Shown here piece by piece: positions 33,191 through 41,584 of a stretch of 64,000 nt of DNA. The stretch's first letter is position 1; every line of letters starts with the position of its first letter. The notes under the pieces were generated by a model. That model searched no databases, was not told where the DNA came from, and saw only the letters and a list, made by a program, of their open reading frames with translations. Source of the DNA: Clostridium estertheticum (GTDB lineage: Bacteria; Bacillota; Clostridia; Clostridiales; Clostridiaceae); NCBI RefSeq assembly GCF_026650985.1, contig NZ_CP086239.1, positions 1,798,001-1,862,000 on the forward strand. Direction: 5' to 3'. Both the position numbers and the translations under genes were made by a program.

Positions 33191-33220
33191 TCTACTCACT
33201 CCTTCTTAATACCTTTGTAA

Positions 33221-33886
33221 TCAGCACCCACAGAACATTTTTGCAAAACAAATAGCTAAACATATCCTATTAAAACTGATTGTTGGCATACCAAAATCCT
33301 GGCTTCGTTGCTCATACGCACGACCACCATTTTGTATTTGATTTAATAATCTTTGATATTCAAGATTGTTTGGCTCCATTTGCACTGCTGTTTTTGCGTG
33401 ATTTAGTGTTGTAATTGTATTGCCTAACCCTGAGTTAGCAATTGCACTGTAATAGTACCAATTTGCATTCCTAGTTGTGATATCGTTAAGCACATTAAGT
33501 GCCTCATTATAATATCCAGCATTCAAATAACTAGTAACCGAATCAAATTCGGAATATTCATGTCTTTGATTCTGACCACCATTAAAAGAACCAAATCCTT
33601 CAAAAGGGTTGAAGTCTCTAAATGGATTCTCTCCCCCATAAGAACTATTCCCATTACCATATGAACTTTGGTTACTAGAAGCTCCTCCACTATTATTTTG
33701 GGTAGTTTTCCCTCTTTTTATCTGTTCGTAAGCAGCGTTAATCTCACTCATTTTTCTTGTGGCATCAGCATCTCCTTGATTCAAATCTGGATGGTATTTT
33801 TTCGCTAGTTTGCGATAAGCTTTAGTAATTTCTTCCTTCGAATCAGTTGAAGAAACACCAAGCACTTCGTAAGGATCAGATATCAT
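33221..33886 (-). CDS. J-domain protein with tetratricopeptide-like tail
   Basis: 221 residues. The J domain (residues about 3-62) has [23 protein letters not shown] with the catalytic HPD, and AYEQIKRG. A Gly/Asn/Ser-rich linker (about 63-115) follows, then two or three TPR-like helical repeats ([36 protein letters not shown]). The very C-terminus is Cys-rich and hydrophobic (CFAKMFCGC). There is no DnaJ zinc finger or substrate domain, so it should recruit the neighbouring DnaK to a specific client. Its ATG overlaps the upstream stop (TAATG). Confidence 0.88.
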   Translation of the reverse strand: MISDPYEVLGVSSTDSKEEITKAYRKLAKKYHPDLNQGDADATRKMSEINAAYEQIKRGKTTQNNSGGASSNQSSYGNGNSSYGGENPFRDFNPFEGFGSFNGGQNQRHEYSEFDSVTSYLNAGYYNEALNVLNDITTRNANWYYYSAIANSGLGNTITTLNHAKTAVQMEPNNLEYQRLLNQIQNGGRAYEQRSQDFGMPTISFNRICLAICFAKMFCGC

Positions 33887-34704
33887 TATTTGTGCACCCC
33901 TTTTGTCTTGTTTTTTTCTTCTTCATACTTTGTCCAAACACCTGAATATAAGATATTTTCAATCAATCCCTTGTCTTGGCTAATTGGTAAATCTTTATAA
34001 TTTTCGATGCAGTCAGACATAAGCAGATTTAAAATATCATAAAAATTTTCAGACGATGACATAATCATCGGATTATAGCGCTCATTTTTTATATCAGATT
34101 TTAAATCCATACAACCATCCATTATATAAATAAACTTACCTAGCGATGTTCCAAATGTTCGTAATTTATTCGCATATTCATCTTCTCTTAAAACGAAAAT
34201 TTCGCCCATTAGTTCCCCAAAACAATTTGCAGGAACATCTGGGTTAAGCTCTCCTGATTTTTCTAATTCGTAAAGCTCGCAAAGACACTTGCTAATTACC
34301 TTGCATTGATTTGGATATTGCCTTTCAATACGCTTATATTGACGTTCAAACAGTTTTGCCGCACTTAGTGAGAGTATATTTTTATCATCTGTCCAATCGT
34401 CAAGAAACTTGTAATAGGCAAGTACAACATTCATGTCAGCAGCATACTTCGTAATTTCATTTAGGTAATATTCGTGTGACTTAAAAGGATGAATGATGCA
34501 TCTCTCAGTTTGCATTTGAGTATCTGTCTTATAAATTGCTGAAAGAAATAAGACAAGAAAAGTCATGTCATAAGTAAGTGTGAAACGGCTTATTATTCCG
34601 CTTCTAGTTCCTAAAGTCTTACATAATCCGCAATAAAAAGCTCTATATTTTTTTTTCTCTTCAAGTGTTAACTTATCCACATTTACCACTACATAACCAA
34701 ACAT
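33886..34704 (-). CDS. DUF5685-family protein
   Basis: 272 residues, mostly helical. It begins MFGYV, with [13 protein letters not shown] (about 22-34), the Cys pair typical of this family, followed by [13 protein letters not shown] and ERCIIHPF. An acidic stretch [11 protein letters not shown] (about 100-110) and a later DGCMDLKSD resemble the paired Asp motifs of helical prenyl-diphosphate-binding enzymes, but no activity is known and this is only a resemblance. DUF5685 genes are found beside J-protein genes in clostridia. ATG 34704 is preferred to GTG 34713 because of the upstream AAGGCGGGTG and the family's usual MFGYV start. The stop overlaps the J-protein start. Confidence 0.75.
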   Translation of the reverse strand: MFGYVVVNVDKLTLEEKKKYRAFYCGLCKTLGTRSGIISRFTLTYDMTFLVLFLSAIYKTDTQMQTERCIIHPFKSHEYYLNEITKYAADMNVVLAYYKFLDDWTDDKNILSLSAAKLFERQYKRIERQYPNQCKVISKCLCELYELEKSGELNPDVPANCFGELMGEIFVLREDEYANKLRTFGTSLGKFIYIMDGCMDLKSDIKNERYNPMIMSSSENFYDILNLLMSDCIENYKDLPISQDKGLIENILYSGVWTKYEEEKNKTKGVHK

Positions 34705-34744
34705 ACTCTTCACCCGCCTTATTTATATACTTCACCTACAACTT

Positions 34745-36496
34745 TTATTTTTCATTATTACTTGTGGTATCTGAAATATCATCATGTGGACCTTTCTGAT
34801 CCATTTCTTCTAACACTTTGGATAACTCATTTACGGCTTCAACCATTTGAGTTTTATCTTTGCTCTTCAATGCTTTCTTGGTGTTTTTAACAGATTCTTT
34901 TATCACTAAGCTATCATTTTTATCAAGCTTTTTCATAACTACTGATGCCTTATAAATTAACTGTTCCGCCTGATCTTTTATTGTGGCTTCTTCTTTATTT
35001 TTTGCATCCTCGCTAGAAAACTGCTTTGCATCAAGAATAGCTTGATCAATTTCAGACTGACTAAGGTTTGAAGTAGCAGTAATATTAATGTTTTGTTCTT
35101 TGCCAGTTCCCAAATCTTTCGCAGATACATTTACAATACCATTTGCATCAATACTAAATGATACCTCAATTTGTGGAACGCCTCTTAATGCACGGCGAAT
35201 ACCTTTTAGTTTAAATTTACCTAATGTTTTATTATGAGATGCCATTTCACGTTCACCCTGCAAAACATGAATTTCAACAGATGTTTGAAAATTACCGCTA
35301 GTAGTGAAAACTTGGCTCCTTTTTATTGGAAGCGTTGTGTTACGATCAATAATTCTCGAAAAAACTCCTCCCATAGTTTCGATGCCTAGAGAAAGTGGTG
35401 TTACATCCAAAAGTAATAAGCCTTTTACAACACCTACAAGGACCCCACCTTGAAATGCAGCACCCATAGCAACACATTCATCAGGATTAATACCTTTAAA
35501 CGGTTCTTTGCCTATAAACTTTTTAACACTTGCTTGTACTGCTGGAATACGACTAGACCCTCCCACAAGTAAAACCTTGCTGATTTCTGATATACTGAGC
35601 CCAGAATCACGCATTGCTTGATGCATCGGATCCATTGTGGCCTCCACAAGTTTCATTGTAAGTTCATCAAATTTTGCCCTTGTTAATGTAATATTCATAT
35701 GTACTGGGCCTGACTTATTTGAAGTAATAAATGGAAGATTTACCTCAGTTGATGTCATACCGCTCAGTTCAACTTTTGCTATTTCTGCCGCTTCCTTTAC
35801 ACGTTGCATAGCAGTAGGGTCTTTCTTAATATTAAAATGGTTTTCCTTTTTAAATTCATCTGCAAGATAATCAACCACGCAGCTATCAAAATCATCACCG
35901 CCTAAACGATTATTTCCTGCAGTAGCAAGTACTTCAATAACTCCATTATTGATATCAAGAATAGACACATCAAATGTGCCTCCTCCAAAATCGTACACAA
36001 TGACTTTTTGAGGTGTTTCTTTATCTACACCATAAGCAACTGCAGCAGCTGTTGGCTCGTTAATGATTCGTTGTACATTTAAGCCAGCAATTTTACCTGC
36101 ATCTTTAGTTGCTTGCCTTTGTGCATCTGTGAAATATGCAGGTACTGTAATTACAGCATCACTTACAGTTTCGCCAAGATAGCTTTCTGCATCAGTTTTA
36201 AGTTTTTGAAGTATCATTGCAGAAAGTTCTTGTGGTGAATACTTCTTACCATCAATATTAGCCCTGTAGTCGCTACCCATTTCACGCTTTATGGAGCTTA
36301 TTGTACGCTCATGATTGGTAACTATCTGATGTTTTGCAGGCTCACCTATTAAACGTTCACCTGTTTTAGAAAATGCAATTATGGATGGAGTTGTGCGACC
36401 ACCCTCTGCATTAGGGATTATGACAGCCTCCCCCCCTTCCATTACAGCCACGCAAGAATTTGTTGTACCTAAATCAATACCTATTACTTTAGACAT
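34745..36496 (-). CDS. dnaK: DnaK-family chaperone, probable second copy
   Basis: 583 residues, shorter than typical DnaK (about 610). The ATPase domain begins [15 protein letters not shown], with [38 protein letters not shown] and [13 protein letters not shown]. The substrate domain has [15 protein letters not shown] and LQGERE, and then a helical lid. The tail (DTTSNNEK) lacks the usual acidic/DUF-type end of the housekeeping protein. No grpE, hrcA or dnaJ with zinc finger lies near, and no CIRCE element is seen upstream, unlike the normal heat-shock locus. It heads an operon with DUF5685, a J-protein and a zinc-ribbon protein, so a dedicated rather than general role is likely (inference). 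Confidence 0.92.
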   Translation of the reverse strand: MSKVIGIDLGTTNSCVAVMEGGEAVIIPNAEGGRTTPSIIAFSKTGERLIGEPAKHQIVTNHERTISSIKREMGSDYRANIDGKKYSPQELSAMILQKLKTDAESYLGETVSDAVITVPAYFTDAQRQATKDAGKIAGLNVQRIINEPTAAAVAYGVDKETPQKVIVYDFGGGTFDVSILDINNGVIEVLATAGNNRLGGDDFDSCVVDYLADEFKKENHFNIKKDPTAMQRVKEAAEIAKVELSGMTSTEVNLPFITSNKSGPVHMNITLTRAKFDELTMKLVEATMDPMHQAMRDSGLSISEISKVLLVGGSSRIPAVQASVKKFIGKEPFKGINPDECVAMGAAFQGGVLVGVVKGLLLLDVTPLSLGIETMGGVFSRIIDRNTTLPIKRSQVFTTSGNFQTSVEIHVLQGEREMASHNKTLGKFKLKGIRRALRGVPQIEVSFSIDANGIVNVSAKDLGTGKEQNINITATSNLSQSEIDQAILDAKQFSSEDAKNKEEATIKDQAEQLIYKASVVMKKLDKNDSLVIKESVKNTKKALKSKDKTQMVEAVNELSKVLEEMDQKGPHDDISDTTSNNEK

Positions 36497-36566
36497 AATG
36501 TCCTCTCCTTTATATTATAAAATATTTTCTTTCAAATAATGTATGGTCCGATAATTTTTATATTAA

Positions 36567-37802
36567 TTAGCTATTTTTTAACTCAAGAAAGTAATCTTTC
36601 TTTGCTGCAATTATTGAAGGAATAAAACCTGCCATAAGGTGAACTACCATACTGATTATAACAATCACCATCCAGGAAGTCGCAGGCAATTTGAAAATCC
36701 CTAAAACACATATAATGCAAAAGCCTATTACATCGGAAACAAAACCAACAATAAGTGTTTCGGCATTAAAAATAAGGAAAACATCTTTCCTCGAAACACC
36801 AATGCTACGTAATACACCTATTTCCTTAGTCCTCTCAAAAGCAGAAATATATATGCTAGTACCAATAATAATTAAAGATATTCCAAGTGAAATTAATGCA
36901 AATACAATTAATTTGTACCTAGTTTTAATCATATATGGAGTAGCACCTCTTAAAAGCATTAAGATAAGTGCAATTCCCATGATACCACTGCTTGCAATAA
37001 TTGAAGTAATAAAAGTTTTTCCTTTTTTGCTCATCAAGCTGTTAACACTTAAGGACAAAGCGGTTAATAAACTCATAGAAGTTTTTTTACCTTTTTCATT
37101 CCTTGTCGGCTTTTCTACAACCACATGATAAGGATTAGAATCATAAATTACATTACCGTCAAAAAGTTTTATAATTCTTGTCGAATACTTCTGTGCAATC
37201 TCCAAGTCATTGGTAACCATGATAACCAGTTTATCCTTTGAAATTTCTTTTAAGATTTCCATGATTTTTATACTTGTTTCTAAGTCAAGCGTTTTCGTTG
37301 GCTCATCTGCAATCAAAACATCTGGATTATTTACAAGTGCTCTTGCAATTGTAACACGCTTAATCTCATCATAGGACATTTGATTTGGCTTTTTATTAAA
37401 CTTATCACAAATACCAACTTTTTTTAGAGCTGCAATTGCCCTTGCACGGCGCTCAAGTTTTGGTACACCAGAAAGTTTCATAGTAAGCTCGACATTTGCA
37501 AGTGCAGTCTCATGCGAAATCAGCTTATAGCTTTGAAGCATCAAGCCAATAGAATTATTGCGAAAGGCGTCCCAATCTCTATTTGAAAATTCCTTTGTGG
37601 ATTTTCCATTTATAGATAAATTACCACTTGTATATATATCAAGCCCGCAAATAATGTTTAATATAGTTGTTTTCCCACAATTTGTTGGTCCCAATATAGA
37701 TACCAATTCCTTCTCTCTGAAGTCAATATTTATACCTTTTAAGGCTTTTATTCTTGTATTTCCTGCTGTGTATTCTTTTACAATGTTTTTAAGAATCAGC
37801 AT
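36567..37802 (-). CDS. Fused ABC ATPase-permease, degenerate and shortened
   Basis: 411 residues. The first about 225 form an ABC ATPase with Walker A GPTNCGKTT and Walker B VLIADEPTKTLD, but the signature motif is MSYDEIKRV instead of LSGGQ, and the switch histidine is replaced (VTNDLEIA where VTH is usual). An FtsX-like permease follows: one helix (about 262-280), then FALISLGISLIIIGTSIYIS, FERTKEIGVLRSIGVSRKDV and two more helices. Full-length relatives of this layout have a large external domain between the first and later helices, absent here. It is probably a remodelled or inactive transporter. ATG follows AAAGGAG. Divergent from an OmpR-type two-component system, likely its regulator. 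Confidence 0.75.
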   Translation of the reverse strand: MLILKNIVKEYTAGNTRIKALKGINIDFREKELVSILGPTNCGKTTILNIICGLDIYTSGNLSINGKSTKEFSNRDWDAFRNNSIGLMLQSYKLISHETALANVELTMKLSGVPKLERRARAIAALKKVGICDKFNKKPNQMSYDEIKRVTIARALVNNPDVLIADEPTKTLDLETSIKIMEILKEISKDKLVIMVTNDLEIAQKYSTRIIKLFDGNVIYDSNPYHVVVEKPTRNEKGKKTSMSLLTALSLSVNSLMSKKGKTFITSIIASSGIMGIALILMLLRGATPYMIKTRYKLIVFALISLGISLIIIGTSIYISAFERTKEIGVLRSIGVSRKDVFLIFNAETLIVGFVSDVIGFCIICVLGIFKLPATSWMVIVIISMVVHLMAGFIPSIIAAKKDYFLELKNS

Positions 37803-37895
37803 TCAATAGACTCCTTTCTTCTATATTATACCTTTAATTATATATTACTAATATTAACTGAATATAAACTGAGGCTAAAATTGAAAAAAAACCTA

Positions 37896-37924
37896 TTTAC
37901 AATAAATTGATAAACTATCATAAT
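37896..37924 (+). promoter_or_regulatory. Promoter of the two-component operon
   Basis: TTTACA (37896-37901), 17 nt, CATAAT (37919-37924); each hexamer matches five of six consensus bases. Confidence 0.5.
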
Positions 37925-37949
37925 ATAAGGATAAGAAGGGGGCTTTCAA

Positions 37950-38624
37950 ATGTTTCAAATCTTGGTTGTAGAAGATGATAAAAATACAAGAAAATTAATG
38001 GAAGAGGTATTGCTTCAAAATGGTTATAAAGTAATTCTTGCTAGTGACGGCATAGACGCCCTTGATAAAATGGATAATCATCATGTTGATTTGATTGTTC
38101 TCGATATTATGATGCCACGTATGAATGGTTATGAATTAACGGTCACGCTACGCAGCTGTAACAATACACTACCAATATTAATGGTAACAGCTAAAGAAAC
38201 GCATGCTGATAAAAAGGAAGGTTTTATTGTAGGAACAGATGATTATATGGTTAAGCCTATTGACGAAGAGGAGATGATTCTTCGAATTATAGCACTACTT
38301 CGTCGCTCTAAAATCGTAAATGAACATAAACTTACAGTTGGAAAAACTATTTTAAATTACGATGCACTTACTGTTTTTCAAAATGATAATACTGCTGAAT
38401 TACCAAATAAAGAATTCATGTTATTATACAAATTGTTGGCCTATCAAAATAAAATTTTTACCAGGCGAAGTTTGATGGATGAAATATGGGATATGAGCTC
38501 TGGTACGGATGAACGCACGGTAGATGTTCACATAAATCGTTTGCGTGACCGATTTAAAGGTAATTCTGATTTTGAAATTATCACAGTTCGCGGACTTGGT
38601 TACAAGGCGGTGACAAAAACATGA
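37950..38624 (+). CDS. OmpR/PhoB-type response regulator
   Basis: 224 residues. Receiver domain (1-120) with VVEDD, phospho-acceptor Asp in VLDIMMPRMNGYE (about 53), T in VTAKE, and K in MVKPID. The C-terminal winged helix (about 130-222) has ELPNKEFMLLYKLLAYQNKIFTR, then TVDVHINRLRDRF and the final VRGLGYKAV, as in OmpR/PhoB proteins. ATG follows AAGGGGG. The stop overlaps the kinase start by four bases. The divergent fused ABC gene is the likely target, as in peptide-sensing modules of Firmicutes. Confidence 0.93.
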   Translation: MFQILVVEDDKNTRKLMEEVLLQNGYKVILASDGIDALDKMDNHHVDLIVLDIMMPRMNGYELTVTLRSCNNTLPILMVTAKETHADKKEGFIVGTDDYMVKPIDEEEMILRIIALLRRSKIVNEHKLTVGKTILNYDALTVFQNDNTAELPNKEFMLLYKLLAYQNKIFTRRSLMDEIWDMSSGTDERTVDVHINRLRDRFKGNSDFEIITVRGLGYKAVTKT

Positions 38625-39652
38625 ATAGAATAAAATCTCTAAAAATCACAATGGTATTTCTTGTATTTTGCATTATGATATCTGCAGGATTATTAACCTG
38701 GTTATGTTTTCTTTTTTTGTATTCAGCTGGTATTTTTGCAATTCCTGCACTTGCACCAATTATTTCTCAGTTAATAGCATTGTTTGTTAGCATAGTTATA
38801 GGAACTTCAATTTCAGCTGTAGCAAGTGAAAACATATTAAAACCCCTTAATCAACTGATTAAGGCAACTAAAGTAGTATCTACGGGAGATTTTAGCGTTC
38901 GTGTACAAGAACTCAACTCTAGATCCGAAATAGCGGATTTACTTAGAAATTTTAATCATATGACAGAAGAGCTAGGCAGTATAGAAATGTTTCGTAATGA
39001 TTTTATTAATAACTTTTCTCATGAATTTAAGACACCAATTGTTTCAATTCGTGGATTTGCAAAGCAACTAAAAAATGATAATCTTTCAGCAGTAAAGCGA
39101 AAGGAATACACTGATATTATTATAAATGAATCTGAAAGGCTAACTAATATGTCTGCAAATATTCTGGTCCTTACCAAATTTGAAAATCAACGAATTATTA
39201 CGGATCAAACAGAATATGAACTGGATGAACAAATTAGAAATTGTATAATACTTCTTGAAAATCAATGGAGCACAAAGAATATAGAAATCAACCTTAATTT
39301 AGAGACTATTAAGATTTATGGAAATATTGAGATGCTCTCACATCTTTGGATAAATCTCATTGAAAACGCAATAAAAAACTCCAAGGATAACGGCAATATA
39401 ACAATCGAATGCCATGAAACCCTTGATGATATTGCGTTTAAAATAAGCAATGATGGTAATGGCATGGATGATAATACATTAAAGCATATTTTCGATAAAT
39501 TTTATCAAGGAGATAGATCACACACATCACCAGGTAATGGGCTTGGCCTTTCAATCGTTAAACGAATTGTAGAACTTAGCAGTGGTGAAATCGCAGTGGA
39601 AAGCAAAATCAATCAAGGTACAACATTCACTGTAAAGCTACCCAAAATCTAA
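38621..39652 (+). CDS. Two-component sensor histidine kinase
   Basis: 343 residues. Two transmembrane helices (about 10-30 and 40-65) with almost no external loop, then a HAMP domain (ENILKPLNQLIKATKVVSTGDFSVRV), HisKA with NNFSHEFKTPIVSIRGF (His about 129), and HATPase with LWINLIENAIKN, FKISNDGNGMD, FYQGDR and GNGLGLSIVKRIV. Since the sensing loop is so short, it probably senses within the membrane or through a partner protein, as intramembrane-sensing kinases do. It overlaps the response regulator gene by ATGA. Confidence 0.92.
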   Translation: MNRIKSLKITMVFLVFCIMISAGLLTWLCFLFLYSAGIFAIPALAPIISQLIALFVSIVIGTSISAVASENILKPLNQLIKATKVVSTGDFSVRVQELNSRSEIADLLRNFNHMTEELGSIEMFRNDFINNFSHEFKTPIVSIRGFAKQLKNDNLSAVKRKEYTDIIINESERLTNMSANILVLTKFENQRIITDQTEYELDEQIRNCIILLENQWSTKNIEINLNLETIKIYGNIEMLSHLWINLIENAIKNSKDNGNITIECHETLDDIAFKISNDGNGMDDNTLKHIFDKFYQGDRSHTSPGNGLGLSIVKRIVELSSGEIAVESKINQGTTFTVKLPKI

Positions 39653-39757
39653 TCATCTTTTATGTACTTCTCTCGTCCTATGGGGTTATGACAATATTAT
39701 GGCATAGGCCTTTTCTTATCCAGCAATCTTATAAATCAAGATATAATCTACTCAAAA

Positions 39758-39795
39758 GAGCTACTAAAATATATAAAAATATACTTCAGTAGCTC
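39758..39795 (-). terminator. Terminator after the MFS gene
   Basis: GAGCTACT pairs with AGTAGCTC on a 22-nt AT-rich loop; on the minus strand TTTT follows. Confidence 0.6.
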
Positions 39796-39839
39796 CTATA
39801 CTTGACTATCGACTCTAATCAATTATAAAATAATTTTCT

Positions 39840-41057
39840 CTATACCCATACTTCCATTTCTTCAATTTCAATTAAATGCTGCTGTATAGATGCTGCTTTT
39901 TTTCCATGTATAAAATAGTATAAAAAGATAGACAAAAACACAATAGTAGCTAGCATCATGTACATTCCACGAAAACCAACCATAGGTACAATAGTTCCTA
40001 TTAATAAAGGACCAACGCCTATTCCTGCATCCATCATAATGAAAAATGTTGAAGTAGCAAGTCCTATCCTATGCTTGGGTGATACTTTTACCGCAATGGC
40101 TTGGGTACAAGTATAGACAGTTCCATAACCAAGACCTATTAATGCTCCTGCTAACAAAAAACTGAAACCATTACTAGCTTGACTAATTAATGCTAAACCC
40201 AAAACAAATAATATTAGTGAAGGATACATCACAGTATTATCCCCTTGGCAATCCAGTAACTTACCCGTAAGTGGTCTTGAAATAAGACAAACTGCAGAAT
40301 ATACAAGGAAAAAGAAACTCGCTGCTTGTGTTAAATTAATTTCGAGTGCATATGAATTAATATAAGACAGAATTCCCGAGTAAGCTATACCCATAATAAA
40401 TGCAACAATTGAAATAGGACTAGCTTTTTTTTCAAAGAAATCATGCAATTTAAATCCTTTCATACCATCAATCTGCTCCTTTGTTAATTTTGCTTCAGGA
40501 ATTTTTGCAAATAAAATAACAACAATACTGATTAGTGAAAAAGCAGTACAAGCAACAAATATCGAATCAAACTTTGCATGTTGAGTAATATAGAGTCCTA
40601 AGAAAGGTCCAATTGCCGATGCAAGAGTTATACTTAATGAATAGTAACTTGTCCCTTCTCCACGACGTTCCCTAGGCATAATATCCATTATAGCTGTTGC
40701 CATTGCTGTAGCTGCAATACCAAAAACTGCTCCATGTATAAAACGAACAACTAATAATAAATTCAAATTATCTGCTGTAAAATATGATATAGACGTTATT
40801 AAGAATAAAATTAAGCCTGTAAATAATAATTTTCTACGTCCAATTATTTCGATATATTTTCCTACTAGAATACGTGAAAAAAGTGCACCAATGACGAACA
40901 TACTAGAAGCAAGTCCAGCTTGGCTTTGTGAAGCCCTAAATTGCTTAATAGCATAAACAGTAAGTGTGGTCATTAATAAGTAAAAAGTTAGATAAACAAA
41001 AAATGTAGTTACAGTAATAATTGTAAAATCTTTAGTCCATAGTTTTGATTTATTCAT
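39840..41057 (-). CDS. MFS transporter, drug/metabolite exporter type
   Basis: 405 residues, about 12 helices. MFS motif A variant GKYIEIIGRRK (about 65-75), VRFIHGAVFGIAATAMATAIMDIMPRERRGEG and RPLTGKLLD in the second half. The layout is that of small-molecule exporters. ATG 41057 follows GGAGG and lies inside the end of the MarR gene (8-bp overlap), so the two are translationally coupled; the frame is also open to 41075. MarR-type regulators commonly repress such exporters in response to phenolic or drug ligands. Substrate unknown. Confidence 0.88.
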   Translation of the reverse strand: MNKSKLWTKDFTIITVTTFFVYLTFYLLMTTLTVYAIKQFRASQSQAGLASSMFVIGALFSRILVGKYIEIIGRRKLLFTGLILFLITSISYFTADNLNLLLVVRFIHGAVFGIAATAMATAIMDIMPRERRGEGTSYYSLSITLASAIGPFLGLYITQHAKFDSIFVACTAFSLISIVVILFAKIPEAKLTKEQIDGMKGFKLHDFFEKKASPISIVAFIMGIAYSGILSYINSYALEINLTQAASFFFLVYSAVCLISRPLTGKLLDCQGDNTVMYPSLILFVLGLALISQASNGFSFLLAGALIGLGYGTVYTCTQAIAVKVSPKHRIGLATSTFFIMMDAGIGVGPLLIGTIVPMVGFRGMYMMLATIVFLSIFLYYFIHGKKAASIQQHLIEIEEMEVWV

Positions 41058-41490
41058 TTTTTCCTCCAGGTTCATTATTTATATTGTTCTTTATCTTAAG
41101 TAAGACTTTAAATGTAGTTTCTAGCTCCTCCTTTGAAATACCCTTCATAGCATTTTCTTCAAACTCTACTGCAATTTCATACCCTAAAACATATGCTTCT
41201 TCCCCTAAATCACTTAGTTTGATTCTTCTTTCTCTCTTATCTTTTCCTGACACTTCTTCGATAAATTCACACTTTTTCAGACGATATACGCCGCGAGTAA
41301 CCGACGATTTTTCTACACTTAAATAATTAGCAATTTCTACAAGCGTAGAAGGCCCAACTTCTTTTAGAAAACGCATAATTCTCCACTGAGAATGATGAAG
41401 GTTATGTATAATACTTTCTTTATTGAAATTGCTAACAACAGTTCTAGAAAGTTTTAAAAGTTGATGAAAAAACTCATAATAATATTTCAA
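41050..41490 (-). CDS. MarR-family transcriptional regulator
   Basis: 146 residues. Winged helix: HHSQWRIMRFLKEVGPSTLVEIANYLSVEKSSVTRGVYRLKKCEFIEEV, then SGKDKRERRIKLSDLGEE (the wing), and long dimerisation helices at both ends. The TTG at 41490, after GAAGGTGAT, is chosen because it gives the normal family length and because the upstream extension of the open frame (to 41574) contains the promoter. It is first in an operon with the MFS exporter. Confidence 0.88.
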   Translation of the reverse strand: MKYYYEFFHQLLKLSRTVVSNFNKESIIHNLHHSQWRIMRFLKEVGPSTLVEIANYLSVEKSSVTRGVYRLKKCEFIEEVSGKDKRERRIKLSDLGEEAYVLGYEIAVEFEENAMKGISKEELETTFKVLLKIKNNINNEPGGKNE

Positions 41491-41523
41491 AAAATCACCT
41501 TCTTTAAAATGATTGCCTATGCA

Positions 41524-41552
41524 ACTATATATTATCTCTGATAAAATGTCAA
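41524..41552 (-). promoter_or_regulatory. Promoter of the MarR-MFS operon
   Basis: On the minus strand TTGACA (41552-41547), 17 nt, TATAGT (41529-41524). The predicted leader is only about 30 nt. Confidence 0.65.
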
Positions 41553-41584
41553 TTAAAAAGTCAATAGGAATCATTAATATAACA

